From Blastobasis lacticolella (lineage: Eukaryota > Arthropoda > Insecta > Lepidoptera > Blastobasidae): DNA of 64,000 nt. Numbering within the stretch: the stretch's first letter is position 1; each line of letters starts with the position of its first letter. Both the position numbers and the translations under genes were made by a program. Under the pieces are notes generated by a model. The model saw only the letters and a program-made list of their open reading frames with translations. It made no database searches and had not been told where the DNA came from. Positions 8,710 through 18,405 of the stretch are shown here, in pieces. The stretch covers positions 16,763,001 to 16,827,000 of the forward strand of contig LR990059.1 of assembly GCA_905147135.1 (NCBI GenBank), read 5' to 3'.

Positions 8710-11700
8710 CTGGAATTGGGTTGACAGGTTACTAATCTTTGAAGATACTAATCTTTTTGTCGGAGCAATTTTCCATCAATGTAAACCAAACAATAGTCGC
8801 ACAGAAAAATGTAAATACCATGTAATATCATGTGTGATATATGTTGGCCGTGTGGTGTCCGGCAGAGTAGAATAGCATCAACCCCTTACATTCATGGGTG
8901 TCGTATAAGGCGACTAATGTTTTCGAGGCAAAAGATCAAGAGTCTCCGTAGTCTGGAAAATGGGCAGCAGCATTTTCCATTGTTATATTTAAACACTGCG
9001 ATCTCCAACCCGCCTGCCAAGCGTGGAGATTATGGCAATAACCTCCCCTTTCGTGGGAGAGGCCCTAAGTCCTGCAGTGAACTGTTACGGGCTGTGATGA
9101 TGATTATGTGTGAGCCGCTAAGTCAGTGGAGGGATTTCGCCCTCTTTTGTATATTGTATCGCTTGTACCTCGGTGTTTGTTTTAAGGAACTTTTGACGGT
9201 CGAAAGCGTTGGTACTAAGGTTGGTTTGTGCCATAACGAAACGGTCCGATCGCCACGCTTACATAATCGGTCGACTAATGGTGCGTCACCCTCACTTACT
9301 TTAGAGACTACAGTCATTAGAGATATCAATATCAAAAGCTTTTATTGCCCAGATTAACGGCAACGCGTCAGTATTGTCCCGATAGTCGTTGGCACGTGTT
9401 TGATAACACAACGGGTGCTTACGTGTCAATTCAAGCCCTAGGTTACAATATAATTACTTACATACTTAGAAGTTATTTAAAAGTCAGTAGCAAACGAAAA
9501 CGAGCAGAGAGCCCAGCCCACCTGTGGCCCTAGCACAAATGTGTCCGCGACAAAGCTCGCGCCACGAGAGAGAGTTTGTCTCTTTCTCTCAATACTAAGA
9601 GAAAAGAGATAGCAATACCTATGTCGCGCTTTTTCTCGCTTATCGCGCGCGAGAGCAACTTGTGCTAGGCTTACTGATGGTAACGGTAACTGTCGCAAAT
9701 AACATCTACGCTACGATTCGTGCATTTAGGTTGCAGAGTTGTTGAACTATGTGAACCGCAGGCGCGTCGTCACTGCGAGGACTAAGATGAAATGTCTCAT
9801 GGCTATAATAGCGCTGGCTACCTTATCCTTCAAACCGAATCACAACCGAAAAAAAGGTTGGTGGATCGCCGTTTTTAAAACACACAACAGACAAGCTGCT
9901 ACCAATTTCCTGGTCCGATCCTACCTGGTATGCCTATTAGCTTCCTTGTACGACACGTCTAAGTGGAGGACTTCGGTCGCACCTTATCGTCACGTGCTGC
10001 GTAAGCCCCAGGTGTAAGTGGAAGATAGGTGGCTTATCTAATAAGTGTGTAAAGTAACTATAGACCTTATGTCTCAGAACATAAGGTTCTCCTGCCGTGC
10101 CGTTATCAGAACAGAACCACGGAAGGCCCAAAATGCTATAGATTGACATCGCTGTGTCGGATGCGAGAGCCAACGGCCTAACACGAAAAGGGTAGGAAAG
10201 CGGATCCTGGCAGAAGCCGGAATTGACCGCTCGAACGATGATGATGACGGATTGACGGATAACCATGCCCTTATATGGATTACAAGCACCTGGCTTCAAA
10301 ATTCATTTTATTTGTATTGTCGCGGCCTCAAAAACGTTCGTGCGCACCGTGGATTATACCGTCGTAATAAGTGTGCGACACGCCAGAATGAACCTTATAT
10401 TCTTGGACGTAAGGTCTATAGTTACTTTACACACGGCAATTTTGTTTGTAAATGTCATTTTCCGGAATTGTCATCTATTTTATTTAATATACAAACTGTA
10501 TAAGAGTAATAAATAAATCGAAATCTAATCATTTACATATCCATGCCATTGTCTCATGCATGTTAAGTATTCAAGAGATTTCTCGCAAATCCATAAAGGT
10601 GGTAAGGAAACCCATACATACCGACGGCACTGACAGTCCTGGGCCTGGACAAGCGGTCCACAGACTGCTGCAGGTCGTCCGCGAGCCGCGAGCGTTTGGC
10701 GCGCGCCGCGTCAGCATCGTTATGTGTGTACGAGCGCTTGCGAGCGTTTGGCCGGGGGAGCGCTGGGGGTGGAATTGGTCAGATGTAATAACCAGTGTTT
10801 TACATGGGGCTAATTGGGTAGTTGCCTGATACTGAATGTAACATATTTTATAACAAAATATGAAAATCGCTTTAAAACTATAACAAAAATAAAATTGTTA
10901 AAAAAATAAAGGAATTTATGGTTTTAATTATTATTGGCTATCCATTTGTCACCACCTGATACATGTATTTTAGAAGGCGTATACACACTGACGTCACGAC
11001 GTATAATCCCCTGTCTTATTACGAGTTTCTGACATATTCTAAAAAAAATTATTGCTCGTTGTACATGAAGTAAAAAAAATTCAATTGAAGTTATAAAAAA
11101 TTCAGGCAACTACCCAAAGCCATACCTCAGAGACAAGCCGATCGAACAAACAAATGCGAAATCAGATGTCTCTATTTTTACCTTGTTTCCTAAATGTTTA
11201 CTTTATTTAAAAAAAAAATGTCTACATTTATTCATGAATGTGCTGGCTGGCCTATATACATGAGTCACCCACTACTGTAGGAAAGTAAATAAAAATAATT
11301 ACTAAACTTACCGGTATCATTAAAAACGAAGCTCTTATTGGAACCCTTTAAACTTGACTTTATTATTTTCTTCTTATGCTGAGTCTCAACTGTTGGTGAA
11401 TTCATGGGACTGCAAAACATGACCCTGGTCTGCCTTGGAGCCAGGTCTGCCAGAGATGACCTCCTGGACTTCTCAATGGACCGTGTTACATTCAGTACAC
11501 TCTTCTTTTGTGACATTCTGTCAGAGTGGTAAGGAGTGCTACCAGGGGTGGGTAACGTCATACGTTTTGTAGGAGTTTTGATTTCAGGACCGTCCTTGGT
11601 GAATGTTCCCTCCCTCATTAATGGGACAACTACACTCTCAGTTCGTAGACTAGTATCCTTTGATGTAGACTTGTCTTGAAACTTCTCAGATATACGGGAC

Positions 11701-13290
11701 TCGTCCATGCTACTTTCAATAAGAACAGGGGTAGTGTTAACAATGTTCTCCGTTTTCGATTCATCTCTTGTCAAACTTATACGAGAATTGTCATCGGATT
11801 TGTCCAAAGTTATGTTGACAGTATCATCAGAGGTAATCAATGAGGACTTGCCAGAACCGAACTTGCTTTCCAGCTTGTCAAATGTAGTGTCAAGTTTAGG
11901 ATTGCTGTCTTTGTCATACGTAGAATTAAGTGAAATTGTTTTCGAGTCTTCTTTTGTAGTTTTGTCATACGTTGAATTAAGAGTTTCAGAAACAATATTT
12001 GAGATTCTGATTGACTTTCTTTTTTTTACACCATCCAAAGTTGTATTCAGTTTTTCTGACACTGCTGAATTATTACCTTTATCAAAAGTAGAATTCAACA
12101 CTACAGGCTCATTAATAGATGCAGAGTCCTTATTTTCTGTTACTGTTAAAAGACTGGTCTTTTTCTTTTTAGATTTTTTCTCAAGAGTGTTATTCAACAC
12201 AGTTGCTTGATCTACATCTGACACTATATTTGATACCGGAGGCTCCTCAATAGACGTAGAAACCAACTCATACGTTGCTCTTTTATTGCTAGATTTTCTT
12301 TTTTTACTTGATTTCTCCACAGTGTCGTTTAAGACTGATTTGTTTGACTTATCTAAAACTGATGATTTATTATGTTCGTCCTGCTTCTCAAATTGCTGTT
12401 CATCAAAGTGTGCAGGGAGTTTTGAATTTGGTTTTTGGGTTAAACTGGTTTTTGAAACATCATTCTTTTTTAAAGGGCTGTCAATAGCACTGTGGAAAGA
12501 ATCAACTGAAGTCGTGCTTTTATTCTGTTTTTCATGACTTTCCTTCTTGCCTTTTCGTCCTCTCTTCTTTTTGGACTTTTTCTTTTTCGGTACAACTACT
12601 GCCTCCTGCTGGTCATTTTCTATTTCCATCTTAGTCATTTTCTTTTTTTTATTTGTAACTTCTGTATCTGGAGCCTTATCTGGTATAGTTGTATCGTCAT
12701 TTACTGACTCATCTCCATTTTCAGCAAATTTCTTAGTATGTCTAGTTAATCGTTTTTTACTTTCAATGGGACTTGTACTTTCTGCAGGTAAAACATTCAC
12801 TTCTTTCAGAGTACTTCTGGGTAATTTACGGCTCTTCAAAGGCTTCAGCCCTTCAGTAATGTCCGAGCTAGCATAAGCATCAATACCATCATTTTCAGTA
12901 GGATAGCTGACATAATTATTGCGCTTTTTCACTTTTGGCAGAGAAACTTCCAGTGCATTATTTTCCTTCTTCTTTTTTCGAGATTTCACTTCATTCTTCT
13001 GAGTTAACACAACATCATCATTTTCAGTATTTTCATCATTTATATAATTATGAATGCCTGAAAATAAAACACATGATAAGACTTTGTATGTATTCATCTA
13101 GATATTACTGGGTATCAACACAAGGCGCTTGGAGATCTATCCTATCTTACAGTAAAGGCTAGGCTTTCACAAGAAAATCTAACTTTACAGAGAAGTCCTT
13201 AGTTAGAGGCTCTGATCAAACTTCCAGGGAACATTTTATTTTCTAGGTAAATTAGACCATTTACTTACGTTTGCCCGATCTTGTAGACAT
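8477..13290 (-). CDS. lysine-rich protein, candidate NuSAP-like spindle factor (3 exons)
   Basis: Gene model from splice signals: exons 13290-13269, 13057-11312 and 8709-8477. All junctions are GT-AG and in phase; total 2001 nt, 666 residues plus stop. The protein is highly basic with KKKK-type clusters around residues 145-180. It has about eight imperfect copies of an LNxT(Y/F/L)(D/E)K motif between residues 248 and 427. Near 500-570 there are TP/SP sites and an RVMF motif (552-555) that could dock PP1. The last exon has LPNF, LHQKQFDRMES and RKKRR. That LHxxxFxxMES pattern resembles what I recall of nucleolar and spindle-associated protein, a mitotic microtubule binder. The identity is tentative; another nuclear or mitotic scaffold is possible. 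It is head to head with Wsck, 1.8 kb apart. Intron 2 (2.6 kb) is full of transposon debris. Confidence 0.7.
8845..9105 (+). repeat. dispersed repeat with GATGAT-rich end (family A)
   Basis: Blocks: GGTGTCCGGCAGAGTAGAAT, GGGTGTCGTATAAGGCGACTA, GGGCAGCAGCAT, ACTGCGATCTCCAACCCGCC, TTTCGTGGGAGAGGCCC, and an end GGGCTGTGATGATGATTATG. The same blocks in the same order occur at 49350-49605 and 58020-58285, and inverted at 29975-30170. A tandem-trinucleotide end suggests a LINE or SINE 3' end. It lies in intron 2 of the NuSAP-like gene. Confidence 0.7.
9528..9669. mobile_element. palindromic MITE, CCTAGCACAA termini
   Basis: Begins CCCTAGCACAA and ends CTTGTGCTAGG, with further complementary blocks inside (CGCGCCACGAGAGAG opposite CGCGCGCGAGAG). 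A related copy lies at 38646-38788. No coding capacity. Intronic. Confidence 0.65.
10040..10105 (-). repeat. inverted fragment of the 7297 LTR-like family
   Basis: The reverse complement contains AACCTTATGTT, then ACATAAGGTCTATAGTTACT and TTACACAC, matching the LTR-like element near 7365-7406. A plus-oriented fragment lies 200 bases further on. Confidence 0.6.
10115..10240 (+). pseudogene. decayed LINE C-terminal fragment
   Basis: Shares TCGGATGCGAGAG, CAACGGC and GTAGGAAAGCGGA.CCTGGCAGA with 1620-1800. Stops and missing bases destroy the frame. It sits between two opposed LTR-like fragments. Confidence 0.5.
10311..10440 (+). repeat. 5' fragment of the 7297 LTR-like family
   Basis: Starts TTGTATTGTCGCGGCCTC and runs through AAAAACGTTCG and GAATGAACCTTAT to TTTACACACGGC, parallel to the first 130 bases of the element at 7297. 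The later half, including the TATA box, is absent. Confidence 0.65.
11312..13057 (-). CDS. exon 2 of the NuSAP-like gene
   Basis: Main 1746-nt exon. The acceptor is a pyrimidine-rich TTTTATTTTCAG ending at 13058; the donor is G|GTAAGT at 11311. Read-through past the donor gives only a short tail and a stop, which supports splicing here. It carries the basic clusters and the LNxTYDK-type repeats. Confidence 0.75.
13269..13290 (-). CDS. exon 1 of the NuSAP-like gene (22 nt coding)
   Basis: Encodes MSTRSGK plus the first base of an Arg codon. The ATG is at 13290-13288 and the donor GTAAGT follows at once (13268-13263). It joins exon 2 in phase (C plus GC gives Arg). Its shortness is why it is easily missed. 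Confidence 0.65.
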
Positions 13291-15076
13291 TGCGGCCAAT
13301 GTATGCTTCTTCTATATTATGCCTGTATAATCTTGTATTCTCTAATAATACACACAATCAATATTTTGTTTATGTTTGTGTTGTATTTATTTCTAACGTT
13401 TGAACGTTTACCGTTTGCCATTCAATTTCAAACACTTTGACAGTTAACTTTTATCATGCTTCAAAGGTGAAACATGATAACAAAACGCAACTTGAAAATG
13501 AAAAAATAATAATAACAGGACGTAATAGGTATTTGGTCAATAAAGGCCCTGCTATACAATACATTTAACGTACAATCTGACTAAACTTGGATGTTAATTT
13601 TGACAGCTGACAGTAGGGGTGAGTTATTTATTTATTTAATAGTTTATTGCACACAAAAATGGTAACAAAGATATGGCAAATATATACATGACACAAAAGG
13701 CACAACTTATTTCTAAAAATAAATTTCTTCCAACAGGCCTACAGCAAAGAGAACGTGATGACTGGAAGTAAGTAAGTATTTATATTTCTTTATAGAAATA
13801 AGTTGGCCTGTTGTGTCTAATACATTAATATACTTTTTGTAACAATCTTGTGTACAATAAATGGTTAAATAAAAATAAATAAATAAGTGTAAAATCATTA
13901 ATGAATCTATTCTATTATGGATTATCTTTTTCATAGAACATGGAATCGATACTTGTATGGTCATGTGGTATGTATTATTACAAAACAAACTATGTATTTT
14001 CTTCTCAATTAATCATTTATTAATACGACAATAAAAACTCTTCCACAACGACGATTCCGATTCGTGTGTAATTTTATTCGTCAGTCAGCGTATTCTGTAG
14101 AATACGCGCGAGTCAAAATCTTTGTTGTGAAAGGTTCTTAGTAAAACTTATACAGTTACTTACATTCACCTGACATTGACCACCATTTACTTAATAGATA
14201 GTTCGCAACATTTTGCAGTAGATACCTAATACCTGGACGTCCATGACAAGGACTCGGTGCTTTGTAATGAGGTATTCCACCTGAATGATCTTACAATGGG
14301 ACACATGGACGATGTCGCGTCTTCGATCCGGCATTAATGAGCAAATCAATAAGGACACGCGCTGTGTTAAGCGTTAACCCGCGTGCGGGCGTCTGCTCTG
14401 CTCTTGCTGGCCTTTCAGTCATTCCGTCGTACGTGCCACTTATTAGTAAGTGGAACTTACCAGCAATGGATTTTAATAACAGAACCCTAAGCGCGCCCGC
14501 AGCGTACGTCTCTTTGAAATAAATATCATGTATGTTTGATTCACCAGTCCATATTATGGTGTCAGGTGTGGTTTATTCTCATTTCTATGTTCTAAAAGTA
14601 ATAAAACGTGTGCGCTAATATATCTCGATCAGGTCAAGTTGAAGAGAAACCGCAAAAATCGAAGTACCTAAACTGTCTATTGCGAAAAGTCGTTGCTTAC
14701 TTTGCGTGCGTGGCGACTGGCGTAAGCTAGTGAACGCGTACCTTAAAAATACGTAGTAGTAATACTAGGATCGTTATAAATTTCGATATGTTGGTAGACA
14801 TGAAAGTGTTGAAAAAAAAAACATCTGTCAAAATAAACCAATTGAATTCCAAGGAACGCGGATGTTGCGCCAGCCGATAAGTTTTTTTGTTTGGTCGATT
14901 TTTAAAGTATTATCCAGTAGTTAAAGCTTAAAAAGTTGAATAATTATATTACAATAACTGTTTAAGCTGTTTAGTTTTGCTACTGATACCTTATAATTCG
15001 GAAGAAAATGTGTAACGGGCGTTAACAACACGGCGACGTCAAAGTTATCGTTGCATGACTCAATATATGAATAACA
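13291..15076. other. head-to-head intergenic region of the NuSAP-like gene and Wsck
   Basis: Both promoters must lie in these 1.8 kb. I saw no convincing TATA box next to either start. A minus-oriented LINE-type 3' end sits at about 13625-13700 (reading TGTGTGCAATAAACTATT and then a TAAA-rich tail on the minus strand). The rest is unassigned. Confidence 0.5.
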
Positions 15077-17260
15077 ATGGGAATACAGCCGCGGCTCGCC
15101 TTACCGGTGATCTTCATGTTCTTGAAACTAAGCGTGGGCGACCGTGGCGATTACATCGGTTGTTACATGTTAAATGCTGAGAATTTACTGAATACGCATA
15201 CAGGACAGTCAGCAGATGTGTGTTTATCAGCTTGCGAACAAGTTTATTACAAGTATGCCTTTCTCGGTAACGATTCTTGTTATTGCGGTAGCCAGCTCAA
15301 TCAGTTCCAGATGCCCCTGGAGACTTGTAACGTGACATGTCCAAAGAATGATACACAAAAATGCGGTGGGCCGAATGTAACTAGCGTGTACGACACCGAA
15401 ATACTATCGCCCGGTCCGCCAGAGACACTGGAGGTGGTTAACGTTACAGAGACAACAGTGAGGGTCCGATGGACTGCGCCCCAAGCTTATACACAAATCA
15501 CAAGGTATATATTACGATCCAAAGTATTAGAAACATACTCTGACATTACATTGATACCTGTCGAGTATAGAGTGTACAACAGCACATTCCAGACTGAACT
15601 CCTGAACCTGCAACCAGGATCTAAATATGAGATCAGCATAGTTGCCTCAAATCTTGATGTAGAAGGCCCAAATAAAACAGTTACAATTGAAACTCTCATT
15701 GGTACTCCAAACCCAAGTCCTCCTGATATAGTAATCAGGGAAAGGAGAGGTGACAAAATGTTGGTGCACATCCCTGAAGCAAAAAACGTCAATGGGCCTG
15801 TTTCGATGTACCGAATTGTTGTTTCCATCGAACTATTTCAGCAAGGCTTTATTGTGGAGACTCTAGCCAATTACACATATGCGGAGGAACAGAAACTGCC
15901 TTACTACATCACGGCAGAACTGGACCCAGAGGACATCAAGTCCGACTTCATTATTGGTGACAGGAATACTTACAATGGGTTTTACAATGCACCATTGCCA
16001 CTTACAAATGATATTGAAGTTTCATTAGGTGTTGTCAGTGAGAAAAATCACTTAAAGAAGATCAAGTATGCAGAGTCTAAAAAGACAATTGTTTTGATAA
16101 TAAATGAGCCAGAAGATTACTCGCCAATGGTTGTCGCCCTCGGGGCAGCTATTGCAATAGGTGTCGTATTATTGCTAATTGGTGTTGGGCTGCTAATCAT
16201 ACTTAGAAAGAAAATTCAAATGGTACGTATACAGAGACGAGGACAGTCATTGCCCCTCAGTCTCAGTGAACCGTGTATAGAAATAGAAAATTCGGGTTTT
16301 CTGGAAGAAGACAATGAGAAAGTTGATTATTATGGAAATTTGAAAAGAAAGCTTTGGAATATACCAAGAAATTTAATCGATATTGACATTTCTTGTGTGG
16401 CTGGCCTTGGCACCTATGGAAAGTTCACTAGAGCCAAGGTGCAACAGCATGGTGCGAAGACTTCGGGCCTAGTGCAGGTAGTAGCTGATCGGGAACTCGA
16501 TCGGCCAGACAAGAAGTTAATGTTACAAGAATTGGACTTGTTAATAAAGTCAAGTGAGCATGAGAATGTCATCTCCCTTATCGGTATTTGTGAGACAAAT
16601 ACTACATTATTTGTAGTTCTGCAGGATGCTAAACTGAATCTAAAGGAAGCATTGCTACAGAGCAGGCAAAGAGACCTTCAACATAACAAGTTTTGTCTGC
16701 TAAAAGAGAATAGAATTCTACAACTTATTGTTGACATCGCTCGTGGTATGGAGTATTTGCATAGCAAGAAAATAATTCACAAAAGATTAGCTTGCCGAAA
16801 CATTATTATTGGCGAGGGTGGAATAGCTAAAGTATCTGGTTTCGGGCTGGCTCACATTAGGCCACTGCATGAAACTCCAGACTACACCCGGTGGACATCT
16901 CACGAAATGCTACGTCAATCCAGATTCAATCCTAAGGCAGATGTTTGGTCTTACGGCTGTTTGGTGTGGGAAGCATTGACAATTGGCGCAACTCCCTACC
17001 ACCACTCTTCGAATGCCGATGTAGCTGCGAGGGTATTGCGAGGAATGCGGCCTTCGCAGCCATCCTATGTTGGTGACGAGTTGTTCCAAATATGTCTGCA
17101 ATGCTGGCAGGTAGATCCTGACGAAAGACCTAGTTTTACATCTCTCAGTCAAGAGCTAGCACCATTCGCTAACGGACCAGGCACCAGGAGTTTAAGTTTT
17201 ACTCATTACAATGGCTTTAACTATGAGCCTCATGTTCCGCAGTATGAAATTATTTCATAG
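15077..17260 (+). CDS. Wsck: Wsck: WSC/FN3 receptor-like tyrosine (pseudo)kinase
   Basis: Intronless 727-residue single-pass membrane protein. Signal peptide about 1-21; cysteine-rich WSC domain about 25-107 (YIGCY, CLSACEQ, CYCG, CGG), a likely carbohydrate-binding fold; FN3 domain about 114-206 and a second FN3-like stretch to about 345; membrane segment about 351-377, then RKK; kinase-like domain about 434-697. This architecture is that of Drosophila Wsck. The kinase lacks key residues: VVAD at 468-471 where the VAIK lysine belongs, HKRLACRN at 568-575 in place of HRDLAARN, and GFG at 588-590 in place of DFG. The DVWSYG and CWQxDPxxRP motifs are kept, so the fold is probably intact but inactive. 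The start ATG (AACAATGG) heads the signal peptide. Role and ligand are not evident from sequence. Confidence 0.95.
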   Translation: MGIQPRLALPVIFMFLKLSVGDRGDYIGCYMLNAENLLNTHTGQSADVCLSACEQVYYKYAFLGNDSCYCGSQLNQFQMPLETCNVTCPKNDTQKCGGPNVTSVYDTEILSPGPPETLEVVNVTETTVRVRWTAPQAYTQITRYILRSKVLETYSDITLIPVEYRVYNSTFQTELLNLQPGSKYEISIVASNLDVEGPNKTVTIETLIGTPNPSPPDIVIRERRGDKMLVHIPEAKNVNGPVSMYRIVVSIELFQQGFIVETLANYTYAEEQKLPYYITAELDPEDIKSDFIIGDRNTYNGFYNAPLPLTNDIEVSLGVVSEKNHLKKIKYAESKKTIVLIINEPEDYSPMVVALGAAIAIGVVLLLIGVGLLIILRKKIQMVRIQRRGQSLPLSLSEPCIEIENSGFLEEDNEKVDYYGNLKRKLWNIPRNLIDIDISCVAGLGTYGKFTRAKVQQHGAKTSGLVQVVADRELDRPDKKLMLQELDLLIKSSEHENVISLIGICETNTTLFVVLQDAKLNLKEALLQSRQRDLQHNKFCLLKENRILQLIVDIARGMEYLHSKKIIHKRLACRNIIIGEGGIAKVSGFGLAHIRPLHETPDYTRWTSHEMLRQSRFNPKADVWSYGCLVWEALTIGATPYHHSSNADVAARVLRGMRPSQPSYVGDELFQICLQCWQVDPDERPSFTSLSQELAPFANGPGTRSLSFTHYNGFNYEPHVPQYEIIS

Positions 17261-17344
17261 TATAAGTAGTTACAGAAGTGAAAAGACAAGTTGTGTTGAC
17301 ATCCAAAGATATCCCTATGCTGTATTCAAGGTATGAGACAATAT

Positions 17345-17350
17345 AATAAA
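17345..17350 (+). terminator. candidate poly(A) signal for Wsck
   Basis: First AATAAA downstream of the Wsck stop, 85 bases on. A second AATAAA lies at 17548-17553. Which is used cannot be told. Confidence 0.45.
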
Positions 17351-17699
17351 CCATCACAAATTCAGCTATTGTTACCTTTAAAGAATTTGTAATTAACCAC
17401 CTTTCTTTGTAAGCCATGTTTTCATGAAATCTTATTTTTATTTAGCAGTTAGAAATTATGATATTTAGCAATTAAGCACTGATTTACTATGAGCATTTAC
17501 AATTTTTCAGATTACTGAAAATATATATCAGTTCTAGTAGAATAGACAATAAAAATATGTAATACTTAGTGCTTTAAAAGTAGGAATTAGTCAAATCATA
17601 TTAATTATTAATTGTATGCTCTGAATATTATATAAAAAAATTGCCTAGTATCCAGTACTTATTCTAGTGGATCTACAAAGGCTTTTGCAATTTTTCTAC

Positions 17700-17871
17700 G
17701 GGCCGATTTTTCAATCCTTAGATAAAACATATCAGTCTGATAAGTTACTGTGCGACTAAAATAAATTTGTATCATACTTCATAATTGTAAAGGATCATAG
17801 TTCGTTTTAATTTGGCAGTGTATTACTTTATTGGACAGATAAACTTTATCTGAGGATTGAAAAATCGGCCC
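17700..17871. mobile_element. MITE with about 28-bp terminal inverted repeats
   Basis: Left end GGGCCGATTTTTCAATCC and right end GGATTGAAAAATCGGCCC are perfect inverted copies, and the pairing continues into ATAAA/TTTAT. The 172-bp core is AT-rich and non-coding. It lies just downstream of Wsck, so it could sit in a long 3' UTR. I recall this as a common lepidopteran MITE end. Confidence 0.8.
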
Positions 17872-18204
17872 TAAGTTAAATAAGTATAACAAAGACTGTG
17901 ACTATTCTATACTGTGACATTCCAGCAAACTTCTTGGGCAAAATCTAATAAGTTTCAATGACGCTGAATAAGTTGATTTTACGTATACCTACATACAAAT
18001 GTATTCACAATCCGTACTACGTCAAAATTGCTCAAGAACCTTGCTGGCTACTATACTCAGTTTGAAATATTCATTACCTACCTATTGTAATTAGTAATTA
18101 CCACTTTTCTAAGCGCCGCAAATCGCAATATTTCATAGTCATAGCAAAAGCTAAAATGCTGTGCGGTACTGTACGTACACAGTATGGCATTCTATCAAAT
18201 CAAG

Positions 18205-18405
18205 CCGCGTCCCAGACGGAAAAAGACAAATTTTAAGTTTGTCGTATATCTGTCTATAGTAATGTAACTCCGGAACGGAAGGACTGATTTCGAAATGGTT
18301 TCTTGCATTTGGAAGCCAGTTTAATCGGTAAGTTTGATTAAAATCGGTTCAGTAGTTTGGAAATATTTAAGTTAAGTAAACTTGTCGGGGAATTTCCGAC
18401 ATCCG
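18205..18405 (+). mobile_element. half of the 44974 palindromic element
   Basis: Contains GTAACTCCGGAACGGAAGGAC, AGCCAGTTTAATCG, AAAATCGGTTCAGTAGTTT and AAGTAAACTTGTCGGGG, the right arm of the element at 44974-45326. The left arm is not present. Confidence 0.55.

Noticed and set aside
11707..12876. Three plus-strand frames opposite the NuSAP-like exon
   Set aside because: Hydrophobic Phe/Leu/Ser-rich antisense shadows of Lys/Glu/Ser-rich coding sequence.
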